Shown here piece after piece: positions 1 to 8,330 of a stretch of 64,000 bases of DNA. Origin of the DNA: Chloroflexota bacterium (GTDB lineage: Bacteria; Chloroflexota; Limnocylindria; Limnocylindrales; CSP1-4); contig CANJLL010000005.1 in NCBI GenBank assembly GCA_947475545.1, forward strand, positions 177,436-241,435. Direction: 5' to 3'. Each line of letters opens with the position of its first letter. Positions within the stretch are counted from its first letter, which is position 1. The translations under genes and the position numbers were made by a program. Under the pieces are notes generated by a model that was given only the letters and a program-made list of their open reading frames with translations, did not search any database and had not been told where the DNA came from.

Positions 1-424
1 TGTAGCGCCGGGCCTGGTTCCAGTTGCCAGTCCGGACCAGGCGGTCCAACTGCGGGACGTAGCGGAGGATGGCGAGCATGAGCGCGATGGTGTGCTCGGC
101 GACGCCCAGGGAGTTGGCGCCGGGCGTGTTGGCCACCAGCACCCCGGCCTCTGTCGCGGCGTCCAGGTCGATCGTCTCGATGCCCACGCCGTACTTTGCG
201 AGGACGCGGAGTCGCGGCTGGGATGCCTCGATGACCGAACGCGGGACCTTCTCGAACGCGGTCAGGAGCGCGCCATCGCAGCCGGCGAGGATGGGCCCAA
301 GCTCGGCTGCCGTGTAGACGCGCTCGGGCTCCACGACGATCTCCACCCTGTCCTCCAGGATGGGGCGGGCAAACTCCCAGAAGGGCCACATCGTGCCGGC
401 GAAGTAGACGCGGGGCTTGGCCAT
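1..424 (-). CDS. D-isomer specific 2-hydroxyacid dehydrogenase, N-terminal part (cut by window edge)
   Basis: The reading frame starts at the ATG at 424 and runs off the left edge (about 141 residues visible). The translation begins MAKPRVYFAGTMWPFWEFA and contains GANSLGVAEHTIALMLA, the conserved segment just before the NAD-binding domain in phosphoglycerate dehydrogenase/glyoxylate reductase-type enzymes. The family oxidises or reduces 2-hydroxy/2-keto acids with NAD(P). The Rossmann GxGxxG motif and catalytic His are beyond the edge, so the substrate cannot be assigned. It is the most downstream gene of the minus-strand run that starts near 3,500. Confidence 0.85.
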   Translation of the reverse strand, partial: MAKPRVYFAGTMWPFWEFARPILEDRVEIVVEPERVYTAAELGPILAGCDGALLTAFEKVPRSVIEASQPRLRVLAKYGVGIETIDLDAATEAGVLVANTPGANSLGVAEHTIALMLAILRYVPQLDRLVRTGNWNQARRY

Positions 425-486
425 CGGTGGTCCTCCGGGTGGGTTCTGGTCTGGGTGTAGCGGCGGGTCGTGCGGGAGATCGGCGC

Positions 487-927
487 TCAGTGGCCGCCCC
501 GGCGCTGGAACAGGCGCCGGGTCTCGCGATGGGAGATCCGCCAGCCCTCGGGGGTGCGGACGAAGCGGTCGTGCCACTCACCCAGGCTGAACGGCTCGTC
601 GAACGGGAGGGGAAATCCCGGGTCCGGGACCCCCGGGTCGTGGTGATAGGCCACGTAGTATGTGACGCCCTCGGCGTGATCCGGGTCCAGGATGGTGATC
701 ATCGAGTTGGCGCTCATGTGGCGCGTCACCTGGGTCGCCGGGAGCAGCGAGTAGGAGGCCGCCACGGCCGCGCGACCCTGCCAGGCCTTGCCACCCCGCT
801 GCCACGCGCCGTCCTCGGCGAACTGTGCCGCCGCCTCGTCCAGCCGGAGATGGTCGCCGTGCTGTGCGACCGCCATCACCAGGTTGCGGCAGTCGTGCTC
901 GATCCGCCGTTGCTCGTCCGCGTCCAC
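487..927 (-). CDS. SnoaL-like / NTF2-fold protein
   Basis: 146 residues from a GTG start chosen because GGAGG lies 8 nt upstream; the longer frame to 1272 would run into the anti-sigma gene and its extra N-terminus is low-complexity. The sequence has the NTF2/SnoaL pattern: an N-terminal helix with FAEDGAW, a central 'RHMSANSMITIL' strand, and a C-terminal 'GEWHDRFVRTPEGWRISHR' strand pair. Members are small cone-shaped enzymes (isomerases, cyclases, dehydratases) or binding proteins. No substrate is inferred. It lies 112 nt downstream of the anti-sigma factor on the same strand. Confidence 0.75.
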   Translation of the reverse strand: MDADEQRRIEHDCRNLVMAVAQHGDHLRLDEAAAQFAEDGAWQRGGKAWQGRAAVAASYSLLPATQVTRHMSANSMITILDPDHAEGVTYYVAYHHDPGVPDPGFPLPFDEPFSLGEWHDRFVRTPEGWRISHRETRRLFQRRGGH

Positions 928-1039
928 CCGCGGTCCCTCCGCTGCTGTTGTCCATGCCCCGCGGGGCGGTCGGCCGCCGGCCGGACCGCCAATGGCAGTG
1001 TACGCAGCAGCGCGGCCCGCCTGACCGCGTGGACGCCGC

Positions 1040-1873
1040 CTAGAGCGTGCCGACGAGGACCGGCGTGGCCGGCCCGCCCTCGGAGACCAGGCTGACGCCA
1101 TACCGGGCGCCGGGTCCGATCGTTTCGGACCACTGGTACATCGAGCCAACCCAGTAGCCCGTGGAACCCGCGTACGACATCGCGCCCATGGGGGTCCGGG
1201 TGCCGTTGATCTCCACCCAGCACCGATAGGCCTGTCCGTCGCCGGGGGCGGGAAGGCCGGTGGTGACCACAACGATCTCCGCCGCCGACCAGGCCATGGT
1301 GCCGGCCGGCGCGCCGTCGGCCGTGCGCAGGGTCAAGCTCCAGTGCTGCGGCGCGGCCAGGACGCGGTCGAACGTGGCGGCGACCGCCTCAAGGCGTGCG
1401 GTCTCGGCGCGCAGGCGGGTCACCTCGCCGTTCCCGGTCAGCCCCACGGATCCGCCCACGACCGCGACCACGATCGCCGCCGCCGCGACCAGCCAGGCAA
1501 CACCGGCGCCGGGGCGGAGTCGCCGGCCGAAACGCACGGCGGGCGGTCGGGTGATCCTGGCTGCCATGGGTTCGGGCCCGCCGCCGCCCTGGACCGCATC
1601 GGCGCGGGCGGCGGCGTGGACCGCATCCAGCGTCCGGGCGCGGAGGGATGCAGGGGCCCGGATCTCGTCGATGGGGTCCGATCCACGAACCGCCGGCCCT
1701 ACCTCTGCCCAGGTTCGGCGCCAGCCGGCCAGGTCGACGGCGCACCGCTCGCAGCCCGAAAGATGGGCGCGCAGCGCGACCGCGTCCGGCGAGGGATCAC
1801 CCTCCAGCCGCGCCAGGCGACGGGGATCGAGCGCCAGGTCGGAGAGTCGCTCGTGCGCCTCAGCGTGCTGCAT
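1040..1873 (-). CDS. anti-sigma factor, zinc-finger (ZAS) plus RskA-type domain
   Basis: 277 residues. The N-terminus carries a ZAS zinc finger (HLSGCERC, an HxxxCxxC motif near residue 37) that would bind the sigma factor. One membrane helix (WLVAAAAIVVAVVGGSVGL, about residues 127-147) is followed by an extracytoplasmic RskA-like domain (WSLTLRTADG... QAYRCWVEINGTRTPMG). The start overlaps the end of the sigma gene by 14 nt, so the two are probably translationally coupled. By family knowledge it holds the ECF sigma factor at the membrane until a signal triggers release; the signal is unknown. Confidence 0.9.
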   Translation of the reverse strand: MQHAEAHERLSDLALDPRRLARLEGDPSPDAVALRAHLSGCERCAVDLAGWRRTWAEVGPAVRGSDPIDEIRAPASLRARTLDAVHAAARADAVQGGGGPEPMAARITRPPAVRFGRRLRPGAGVAWLVAAAAIVVAVVGGSVGLTGNGEVTRLRAETARLEAVAATFDRVLAAPQHWSLTLRTADGAPAGTMAWSAAEIVVVTTGLPAPGDGQAYRCWVEINGTRTPMGAMSYAGSTGYWVGSMYQWSETIGPGARYGVSLVSEGGPATPVLVGTL

Positions 1874-2579
1874 CCATGCCTCCAGCGTCCGGGACGGCCC
1901 GGCGAGTCGTCAGCAGGATCACATCATCGTCCGCGTCGCCAAGCCCCGGGACCCCTTCGAGGGCCGTCCGCAGCGTCGCGAGGGCGCGGCGCGTCCGCGA
2001 CTTGACCGTCCCGAGGGGCCAGCCCAGCCGGGCCGCGATCTCCACCTGGCTCAGCTGCTCGTCGTACGCCAGCTCAAGGGCGCGGCGCTCGTCCGGCGGC
2101 ATCGCCGAGAGGGCGGTCCGTACCACCGCCCGGGACCACTCCCGGGTTGCCGCCTCCTCCGGATCCGGGGAGGCGGGGGTGTCCGCGGACGCCCGAAGCG
2201 CGCCGGGGGTTCGGCTTGAGCCACCCTCGGGCCAGCCCCGGTCCTCGTCGAGGCCCGCCATGCCCAGCGTGGATGGGCGACGCGCGGCCGATCGGAGCCG
2301 GTCGATGGCGCGGTTCCGGGCGATGCGGAGGAGCCAGCCGGGCAGGCTGCCGGCCGCGGGATCAAAGCCGCCGGCCCCGCGCCAGGCCGCCAGGAAGGTG
2401 TCCTGGGCGACCTCCTCAGCGAGCTGCCGGTCGCCCAGGAAGCGCACAACAGAGCCGTAGATGGTGTCCATGTAGCGGTCATAGACCGAGGCGAGGGCGG
2501 CCTCGTCCCGGGCCGACACCCGGGCCATGAGCTCGGGATCGGCCGGGGACGAGTGATCCGCGCCGTGCGTGGGGGTCAC
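1860..2579 (-). CDS. ECF-family RNA polymerase sigma factor
   Basis: 239 residues from the GTG at 2579 (an ATG at 2528 is an alternative). Region 2 is seen as YDRYMDTIYGSVVRFLGD...AEEVAQDTFLAAWR and region 4 as LSAMPPDERRALELAYDEQLSQVEIAARLGWPLGTVKSRTRRAL, typical of SigK-type ECF factors paired with RskA-type anti-sigma proteins. The longer open frame to 2837 enters the cupredoxin gene and has no sigma-like sequence, so it was discarded. It is followed by and overlaps its anti-sigma factor; the cupredoxin lipoprotein gene is just upstream and may share its transcript. Confidence 0.92.
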   Translation of the reverse strand: MTPTHGADHSSPADPELMARVSARDEAALASVYDRYMDTIYGSVVRFLGDRQLAEEVAQDTFLAAWRGAGGFDPAAGSLPGWLLRIARNRAIDRLRSAARRPSTLGMAGLDEDRGWPEGGSSRTPGALRASADTPASPDPEEAATREWSRAVVRTALSAMPPDERRALELAYDEQLSQVEIAARLGWPLGTVKSRTRRALATLRTALEGVPGLGDADDDVILLTTRRAVPDAGGMDAAR

Positions 2580-2662
2580 GCTCGACTGGGTCCGGAGCGG
2601 GGCCAGCTGGACGTCACGTCCAGATGGTTGCTCCGACCGCCCCCCTCCCGTCAAGGGAAAGG

Positions 2663-3499
2663 CTAGTTTCCGACCGTGATGGTCGCGGTCATGGCCGGGT
2701 GGATGGTGCAGGCGTAGGCGAATGTGCCCGCCGTGGCGAACGTCTGCGAGAACGTCTTGCCCGCATCGATGTTCTTGCTGTCGAAGGACTTGTCGTTCGC
2801 AGTGACGGTGTGCGGCGCGCTGTCGTTGTTCGTCCACTTCACCGTGGTGCCCACGGCCACCTTGAGGGCGGTCGGCGCGAAGGCGAAGTTCGCGATGGTC
2901 ACCGCGTTGGCCGCCGCAGCCGGGCTGGCCGCCGGGGAGGCCGCCGGGGTGTCCTGGGCGATGCCACCCTTGATGGCGCCGCTGGACGCGGTCGCGCCGA
3001 CCGGGAGCAGGAACCAGGTGCCGTTGAGGGCCTGCCCGCCGAAGTCGCCGGCCTTCACGTCCTTGACGTAGTAGTAGAGCGGGATGCCGTTGTAGGTGAC
3101 CTGCGTAGTGGCGTCGTCACGCTTGATCGTGGCGAGCGTGCCCGTCACGCCGGTGCCGGCCGTCGGGGCGTCCGCGCCGGTGACCAGCAGCGGCGGCCAG
3201 TTGGCGATCACGCCGGCCGAGGCCGTCGACTTGTCCTTGCTGTCCTTGGTCCACAGGTAGAGGCTCTTGCCCTGGGCGCCGGTCAGGTAGCCGCCCAGCT
3301 TGACGTCCTGGGCCAGGTTGACCAGGCCGGTGACCGGGGTGGCCGTCGGGGCCGCCGTCGGAACGGCGGTTGGTGCCGCGGTGGGGGCGGCGGTCGGCGC
3401 CGGGGTGGCCGCGCTGCTGCAGGCTGCCAGCACCAGGGCCAGGGCCCCGGCAACGGCGCCGAGCTGCAGGCCGTTGATTCGTCGGTGGGAACGCGTCAT
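2663..3499 (-). CDS. copper-binding lipoprotein: secreted-repeat domain plus plastocyanin-like domain
   Basis: 278 residues. A signal peptide ends in a lipobox (LVLAAC), followed by an Ala/Pro/Thr linker. Residues about 60-165 match the 'secreted repeat of unknown function' type (GKSLYLWTKD... WPPLLV... YNGIPLYYYVKD). The C-terminal ~95 residues form a cupredoxin with type 1 copper ligands visible: His in APHTV, then Cys, His and Met in YACTIHPAM. It probably carries electrons or copper at the outer face of the membrane. It is immediately upstream of the ECF sigma gene, which suggests but does not prove a shared envelope or redox response. Confidence 0.88.
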   Translation of the reverse strand: MTRSHRRINGLQLGAVAGALALVLAACSSAATPAPTAAPTAAPTAVPTAAPTATPVTGLVNLAQDVKLGGYLTGAQGKSLYLWTKDSKDKSTASAGVIANWPPLLVTGADAPTAGTGVTGTLATIKRDDATTQVTYNGIPLYYYVKDVKAGDFGGQALNGTWFLLPVGATASSGAIKGGIAQDTPAASPAASPAAAANAVTIANFAFAPTALKVAVGTTVKWTNNDSAPHTVTANDKSFDSKNIDAGKTFSQTFATAGTFAYACTIHPAMTATITVGN

Positions 3500-3606
3500 G
3501 GACCGGGACTCCTCCTCGTGGCCAGGCAGGCCATCTGGGAGTCATTACGCCGGATCCGGCCGGGTGGATCACGGGCCGCGTCGCGGACCCGCTGGCCCGG
3601 ACCCGC

Positions 3607-4860
3607 TTACGTGGCGGCGGCCCGTTCGCGGAAGCGCGGCTCGTCCCAGGCCCGCGTCTCCAGCACGTCGCGGAGCACCTCCACCGCGTCCCAGACGTCG
3701 GTAAAGCCCAGGTACAGCGGGGTGAACCCGAAGCGCAGGATGCGCGGCTCGCGGTAGTCGCCGATGACCCCGCGCTCCACCAGCGCCCGCATCACCGCGT
3801 AGCCCTCGGGGTGCTCCAGGCTCACCTGGCTGCCGCGCCGCGCATGCTCGCGCGGCGTCACCAGCGTCAGGGGATGGTCGGCGCAGCGCTCCTCGACCAG
3901 CTGGATGAAGAGGTCGGTCAGCGCCAGCGACTTGGTCCGCAGCGTGGCCATGTTCGTCCGGAGGAACGGGTCCAGCCCGCACTCCACCAGGGCCAGCGAC
4001 ACGATGGGCTGCGTCCCGGTCAGGAAGCGCCGGATGCCGGGCGCGCCGCGGAACCCGGGCTCCATGGCGAATGGCGCGGCGTGGCCCCACCAGCCCGAGA
4101 GCGGCTGCGCCCGGTCCTGGAAGCGCGCCGGCACCCAGGCGAAGGCGGGCGCCCCCGGACCGGCGTTGAGGAACTTGTAGGTGCAGCCCAGCGCGAAGTC
4201 CGCGTCCGCGCCCCGGACGTCCACGGGCACGGCCCCGGCCGAGTGGGCCAGGTCCCAGATGGCGAGCGCCCCGCGCTCGTGGGCCAGCGCTGTCAGCGCG
4301 GTCATGTCCAGCAGCTCGCCGGTCCGGTAGTTCACCTCCGTCAGGAGGAGCACCGCCGTGTCCGCGCCCACCGCCTCGGCAATCTCGGCCGGGTCGTCCA
4401 CCAGCCGCAGGGAGTGACCGCGGTCCAGCTGGCGGAGCAGGCCCTCCACGATGTACAGGTCCGTGGGGAAGTTGCGCCGCTCCGAGACCACCACCCGACG
4501 GGCCGGGTCGCGCTCCGCCTGCACCCCCAGCGCCACGGACAGCAGCTTGTACAGGTTGACGCTGATGTTGTCCGTGACGACAACCTCGCCGGGTCCGGCT
4601 CCAATGGGGGGCGCCAGCTTGTCGCCCAGCCGCCCGGACAGCTCCCACCACCCGGCGTCGTTCCAGCTCCGGATGAGGTCGCGGCCCCATTCGACCTCGA
4701 CAACCTCGGCGGCGCGCCGGGCCGCCGCCTTGGGCCGGACGCCCAGGGAGTTGCCGTCCAGGTAGACGATCCCCTCGGGGAGGGCAAAGTCATCGCGGAG
4801 GTGGCGGATGGGGTCGCTCGCGTCGAGCGCCACGCACGCGGATCGGGAAGGGGCCGGCAT
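3607..4860 (-). CDS. kynU: kynureninase
   Basis: 417 residues, the usual kynureninase length (about 415-430). PLP fold-type I enzyme that hydrolyses L-kynurenine (or 3-hydroxykynurenine) to anthranilate (or its 3-hydroxy form) and alanine. Visible signatures: YLDGNSLG near the N-terminus, [23 protein letters not shown], the PLP-lysine region [15 protein letters not shown], and LGWWGHA-like GWWGHAAPF. No other tryptophan-degradation gene lies nearby, so the pathway context is missing from this window. Start ATG at 4860. Confidence 0.93.
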   Translation of the reverse strand: MPAPSRSACVALDASDPIRHLRDDFALPEGIVYLDGNSLGVRPKAAARRAAEVVEVEWGRDLIRSWNDAGWWELSGRLGDKLAPPIGAGPGEVVVTDNISVNLYKLLSVALGVQAERDPARRVVVSERRNFPTDLYIVEGLLRQLDRGHSLRLVDDPAEIAEAVGADTAVLLLTEVNYRTGELLDMTALTALAHERGALAIWDLAHSAGAVPVDVRGADADFALGCTYKFLNAGPGAPAFAWVPARFQDRAQPLSGWWGHAAPFAMEPGFRGAPGIRRFLTGTQPIVSLALVECGLDPFLRTNMATLRTKSLALTDLFIQLVEERCADHPLTLVTPREHARRGSQVSLEHPEGYAVMRALVERGVIGDYREPRILRFGFTPLYLGFTDVWDAVEVLRDVLETRAWDEPRFRERAAAT

Positions 4861-5007
4861 CGGCGCTCCTGGCTGCGCCCCGAAGTGGCTGGGGCCACTG
4901 CATCGTACGGCCTGTCCGACGTGCTGCTCAACCCTCAGCGCGTGGCGTCGAGGAACCGCAGTGTTCCCGCCAGGGCCGGGACCGCGCCGATCACCGCCAG
5001 CCGCCGC

Positions 5008-6564
5008 CTAGCGGTAGAGAAGCACCCCCACCGAGCTTCGGCCCAGGCCGTCCAGGCCGCCCGTGACCATGACCTGGCCGTTTGGCAGGAGCGTTGCCAC
5101 GTGCGCCCCGAGCGCGGCCGGCAGCGAGCTGGTGGGCTGGACCTGGTTGGTGGTTGGGTCGTAGAGCTCCACCGATGCGTGGCCGCCGACCACCTTGGGC
5201 GATGTCTCGTCGAGCCCGCCGATGAGCAGCACCTGGCCCTCCGGCAGGAGCGTGGCCGTGCCCCGCAGCCGGGCCACGCTCATGGTTGGGCCCGGGCGAA
5301 ACGCACCCGCGTCCGGGTCGTACAGCTCCGTCGCCAGTGGCGCCAGCAGTGCGTTGCCCCCGCCCGCGATGAGCACCAGCCCGCTGGGGAGCAGCGCCGC
5401 CGCGTGCAGCAGCCGGGCGCTGGACAGGGAGCCCGTGGGGGTGAACCGGCCCGTCGCCGGGTCCCAGATCTCCGCGCTGGCAAGGCCCGTGGTGGGCGTC
5501 CCGGAACGTGCCTGCGAGCCGCCCACGACCAGGACGCGGCCATCCCGCAGCAGCGTCGCCGTGTGCCGATCCCTGGGGACGCTCATGGAGCCGGTGGAGC
5601 TGATGCTGCCAGTGGCCGGGTCGTAGACCTCCGCGGAGGCGATGGGCGCCAGGTCGTCATTTGCGCCTCCCGTGAAGAGCACGCGCCCGTCTCGCAACAG
5701 CGTTGCCGTCGGGGCGGCCCGGCCGATGTTCAGGCGCGGGCCGCTGGTGAAGGCGCCGGTCGCGGGGTCATAGAGTTCGCAGGTGAGGGCCGCAGAGCCA
5801 AAAGCCGTACCGCCGGCGACCAGGATCCGCCCATCCACCAGCGTCGTTGCCGTGTGGAGGCTCCGGGCGCTGGCCAGCGACTGGCTGGGCCAGAACGTCC
5901 CGGCCACCGGATCAAAGAGCTCGACACTGGCCGTGCCGCGGCCGTCGCTGTCCTGGCCGCCGACCACCACGACACGCCCGTCGGTGAGCACCGTTGCCGT
6001 GTGGAAGGAGCGAGCCACGCCCAGGTTGCCCGTCGGGTTGAAGATCCCCAGCCGCCTCGGCGTCGTGGTCTTGGTGGGCGGTGCGGACGATGGCGTGTCG
6101 GTGGGGGAGGGCGCAGCGGTCTCGACCGGGATCACCGGCGGCACGGTCTGCAGGTTGAGGTAGGCCACCCCACCGATGACCAGGATCGCCGCCACGACGA
6201 TGAGCAGCATCTCCACCACGAAGCCGATCCGCAGGCCGCGCCGCTTCCGGGTTGGGGCCGGTTCCGGCGTCTGCAGGCCGGCCGGGAAGAGCGTCCTGCG
6301 CAGGTCCACGCCGGGAGGGGGCGCGTTCCTGGTAGAGAGCGCCGGGTTTCTGGGCGGCAGGCTGGGCCCCCGCCGCTCGGGGCGCCCCGGCCCATTGGTG
6401 CCGGCCCAGCCGGCGCCCCGCTGGGCATCAACCCCGGCGCCGGCAGGATCGCGCTCACCGACCAGGACGCCCGCCTCCACGTCGAAGTCGTGGCCGCACG
6501 CGCGGCAGTACCGGAAGGCCCCCATCCTGGGCGTGGTGCAACTGGGACAGAGCTCGCCTGGCAC
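5008..6564 (-). CDS. membrane-anchored Kelch-repeat protein with N-terminal zinc ribbon
   Basis: 518 residues from a GTG. Residues about 5-26 form a zinc ribbon (CPSC ... CRACG). A basic stretch precedes one membrane helix (FVVEMLLIVVAAILVIGGVAYL, about residues 134-155), then a Pro/Thr linker and about seven Kelch blades of about 47 residues, each with the pattern 'HTATLL.DGRVLVVGG ... AELYDPATG.F'. The propeller would be outside and the zinc ribbon inside. Family members have varied, mostly unknown binding roles; no catalytic function is inferred. Confidence 0.85.
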   Translation of the reverse strand: MPGELCPSCTTPRMGAFRYCRACGHDFDVEAGVLVGERDPAGAGVDAQRGAGWAGTNGPGRPERRGPSLPPRNPALSTRNAPPPGVDLRRTLFPAGLQTPEPAPTRKRRGLRIGFVVEMLLIVVAAILVIGGVAYLNLQTVPPVIPVETAAPSPTDTPSSAPPTKTTTPRRLGIFNPTGNLGVARSFHTATVLTDGRVVVVGGQDSDGRGTASVELFDPVAGTFWPSQSLASARSLHTATTLVDGRILVAGGTAFGSAALTCELYDPATGAFTSGPRLNIGRAAPTATLLRDGRVLFTGGANDDLAPIASAEVYDPATGSISSTGSMSVPRDRHTATLLRDGRVLVVGGSQARSGTPTTGLASAEIWDPATGRFTPTGSLSSARLLHAAALLPSGLVLIAGGGNALLAPLATELYDPDAGAFRPGPTMSVARLRGTATLLPEGQVLLIGGLDETSPKVVGGHASVELYDPTTNQVQPTSSLPAALGAHVATLLPNGQVMVTGGLDGLGRSSVGVLLYR

Positions 6565-6636
6565 TCAAAACTCGATCGGCGCGGCAATCGATCAGAACGT
6601 CGAGTGTAGGCCGCGCCGTGGGCGCGCCGCACGGTT

Positions 6637-6694
6637 GCGGCGGCCCGGCGCCGGGGCAGGGCGCCGCGGCGGCCCGGCGCCGGGGCAGGGCGCC
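6637..6694. repeat. 29-bp perfect tandem duplication in GC-rich spacer
   Basis: Two identical adjacent 29-bp units (6637-6665 and 6666-6694) lie between the Kelch gene and the next gene. A 13-bp direct repeat (GTGGGCGCGCCGC) flanks them near 6619 and 6726. The spacer 6565-6839 shows no convincing gene. Confidence 0.8.
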
Positions 6695-6826
6695 GCACGG
6701 TGGCGGTGGCGGTGGGGGGCCACCCGTGGGCGCGCCGCCGCCGCAGCGGGCTTCCCGGCGAACGCTCGCCCGCGGGCGGCCGACGCCGTCGTGCAGGGTG
6801 CGCCGCTCCCGAACCGCGCGGCGCGC

Positions 6827-6832
6827 TAGCAT
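6827..6832 (+). promoter_or_regulatory. -10 box of probable leaderless promoter
   Basis: TAGCAT lies 7 nt before the ATG at 6840 and there is no Shine-Dalgarno sequence, the arrangement expected for a leaderless transcript. No good -35 box is seen. Confidence 0.45.
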
Positions 6833-6839
6833 AGTTCGC

Positions 6840-7289
6840 ATGACAACTACTGCACCTGATCCGCGCGCGGCGTTCGCCGAGTTCACCCGGGCCCTCGTCG
6901 AGGACCTCCGCGCCCATGACGGCGTCGTGACCGAGGGCCGCTTCGCCGGCCGTCCCGTCCTCCTGCTCCACACCGTTGGGGCGAAGAGCGGCGAGGCGCG
7001 GCTGGCGCCCCTCGTGTACTCGAAGGACGGCGATCGGCACGTCATCCTCGCCTCGAAGGGCGGCGCGCCCGTGCATCCGGCCTGGTACGTGAACCTGCTT
7101 GCCAACCCCATCGTCACGGTCGAGGCCGAAGGCGAGACGTTCAAGGCCCGTGCCATTGTCGCTGCGGGGGCCGAGCACGATCGACTGTACGCGGCCCACG
7201 CGGCGCCGAACCCGGTCTTCAACGAGTACCAGGAGAAGACCACCCGCAAGATCCCCGTGGTCGCGTTGGAGCGGCTCCGCGAGGGCTGA
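6840..7289 (+). CDS. deazaflavin (F420)-dependent nitroreductase-family protein
   Basis: 149 residues, normal for the DUF385/Ddn family. Recognised by LLLHTVGAKSGEARLAPLVY, a short strand with GDRHVILASKGGAP, the HPAWYVNLLANP motif, and VTVEAEGETFKARA. Members bind F420 (sometimes FMN) in a split beta-barrel and reduce varied substrates such as quinones. The start is the ATG preceded by TAGCAT, because the upstream open frame is low-complexity. It converges on the PIN toxin gene. Confidence 0.88.
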   Translation: MTTTAPDPRAAFAEFTRALVEDLRAHDGVVTEGRFAGRPVLLLHTVGAKSGEARLAPLVYSKDGDRHVILASKGGAPVHPAWYVNLLANPIVTVEAEGETFKARAIVAAGAEHDRLYAAHAAPNPVFNEYQEKTTRKIPVVALERLREG

Positions 7290-7325
7290 GCCCGGCAGGC
7301 CCCGCCAGTCGGCAGTCTTCGCCGC

Positions 7326-7739
7326 TCAGCCGGCGGGCGGGCCGATGGGCACGACGTCGAAGCCTTCGGCGGCGAAATCCGCGTCGAACGTGAACGCCTG
7401 GCGCGCGCCCTGGGCGCGCATCACCAGGAAGCTGGTCCAGTCCACGAGGGAGATTCCGCGTCGGCCCGCGCCGACAAGAGCCGCCCGCGCCTCCGCGTGC
7501 AGCCCGGGCTCAACCCACACCACGTGGATCAGCGGCAGCAGGCTATCGATCAGGCGTTGGGTGGCCGGCATGCCCAGTCGCCGCTGCGCCAGCGAGATGC
7601 TCTCCACCACGACGTACTCGTGCGTCATCAGCGCGGCGTTCCCCGACCGTAGCCCGCGGAGGGTGGCGATCGCCGCTGCGTGATTCCGATCGTCTGCGTC
7701 GAGGATTGCGTAGATCGCCGATGTATCGACGAAGATCAC
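7326..7739 (-). CDS. PIN-domain toxin (VapC family)
   Basis: 137 residues from the GTG at 7739, which overlaps the antitoxin stop in a GTGA. PIN acidic residues are visible: IFVDTSAIYAILDADD at the N-terminus, a central Glu (YVVVESISLAQ), and LVDWTSFLVMRAQG plus AFTFDADF near the C-terminus. VapC proteins are Mg2+-dependent RNases that cut tRNA or rRNA and are held inactive by the paired antitoxin. Confidence 0.88.
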   Translation of the reverse strand: MIFVDTSAIYAILDADDRNHAAAIATLRGLRSGNAALMTHEYVVVESISLAQRRLGMPATQRLIDSLLPLIHVVWVEPGLHAEARAALVGAGRRGISLVDWTSFLVMRAQGARQAFTFDADFAAEGFDVVPIGPPAG

Positions 7740-7987
7740 GATCCGTAGATCTCCGCGAGGTGGTCGTCGTGCTGGGCCGACACGTCCGACAGGCCCGAGG
7801 CCCCGCAGCCGACCGCGTCCATCGCCCGCTCCCAACGCTCGTCGCGGCTGGGGGGCGCAGCCACCGATCCGTACGCCTGGTCCACGGCGTCCCGGATCAG
7901 GTGGGCCATGGACACGCCACGCTCCTGCGCCAGGCGACGCAGCAGATCCGCCTGCTCCGGCTCGAGGGAGATCTGGGTCCGCTCCAT
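7736..7987 (-). CDS. ribbon-helix-helix antitoxin (VapB/CopG type)
   Basis: 83 residues starting MERTQISLEPEQADLLRRLAQ, an RHH DNA-binding segment, followed by a tail ending SAQHDDHLAEIYGS that would wrap the toxin. The longer frame to 8077 was rejected because the -10 box at 7994-7999 leaves no room for it in the transcript. Overlaps the toxin by 4 nt. Expected to repress its own promoter together with the toxin. Confidence 0.85.
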   Translation of the reverse strand: MERTQISLEPEQADLLRRLAQERGVSMAHLIRDAVDQAYGSVAAPPSRDERWERAMDAVGCGASGLSDVSAQHDDHLAEIYGS

Positions 7988-7993
7988 GGCCGG

Positions 7994-8021
7994 ATGATAC
8001 CAGTGAGCAACATTGATGTAA
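7994..8021 (-). promoter_or_regulatory. promoter of RHH-PIN pair, leaderless
   Basis: On the minus strand a -35 TTACAT (8016-8021), a 16-bp spacer and a -10 TATCAT (7994-7999) put the transcription start at about the ATG (7987). No ribosome binding site is present, so a leaderless mRNA is likely. Confidence 0.55.
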
Positions 8022-8048
8022 GGTCGCATCGGTGGCCCGTCTGGCACA

Positions 8049-8065
8049 CTTGGCAATATGCCAAG
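8049..8065. promoter_or_regulatory. perfect palindrome, likely operator of the XRE regulator
   Basis: CTTGGCA-ATA-TGCCAAG, 7-bp arms and a 3-bp centre. It lies just upstream of a TTGACA (8071-8076) that has GACGAT 17 bp downstream, within the divergent spacer between the antitoxin and XRE genes. Autoregulation by the XRE protein is inferred. Confidence 0.5.
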
Positions 8066-8105
8066 GAAACTTGACATTCACGGCGCGCCGCGGGACGATG
8101 CGCCC

Positions 8106-8330
8106 ATGCCCCCCAATGGTCCACAGCTGCGCAATCGCGTCCGGGTGGCGCGTGCCGAGCGGGACCTGTCGCAGGACCAGCTCGCCCGGGCGGCGGGCGT
8201 GAGCCGGCAGACCATCAGCTCCATCGAGACGGGCCAGTACTGCCCGTCGACACTCCTGGCCTTCCGGCTGGCCAGCGTCCTGGGGGTGGGCGTGGACCGG
8301 CTGTTCTGGCTGGAAGGAGATCCCGGATGA
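8106..8330 (+). CDS. XRE-family HTH transcriptional regulator (short)
   Basis: 74 residues consisting almost only of an HTH domain: RVARAERDLSQDQLARAAGVSRQTISSIETGQYCPS, with the tail LASVLGVGVDRLFW. Such mini-regulators usually sit before a small membrane protein, as here (4-nt overlap). A start at 8058 is possible, but the ATG at 8106 fits a leaderless transcript from the TTGACA at 8071. Confidence 0.85.
   Translation: MPPNGPQLRNRVRVARAERDLSQDQLARAAGVSRQTISSIETGQYCPSTLLAFRLASVLGVGVDRLFWLEGDPG

Noticed and set aside
1040..1272. Extension of the SnoaL-like gene to 1272
   Set aside because: It would overlap the 3' end of the anti-sigma gene and add Arg/Pro-rich sequence; a GTG with a good Shine-Dalgarno sequence exists at 927.
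3811..6609. 932-codon plus-strand open frame over the kynureninase and Kelch genes
   Set aside because: Spans two well-supported minus-strand genes and has no domain.
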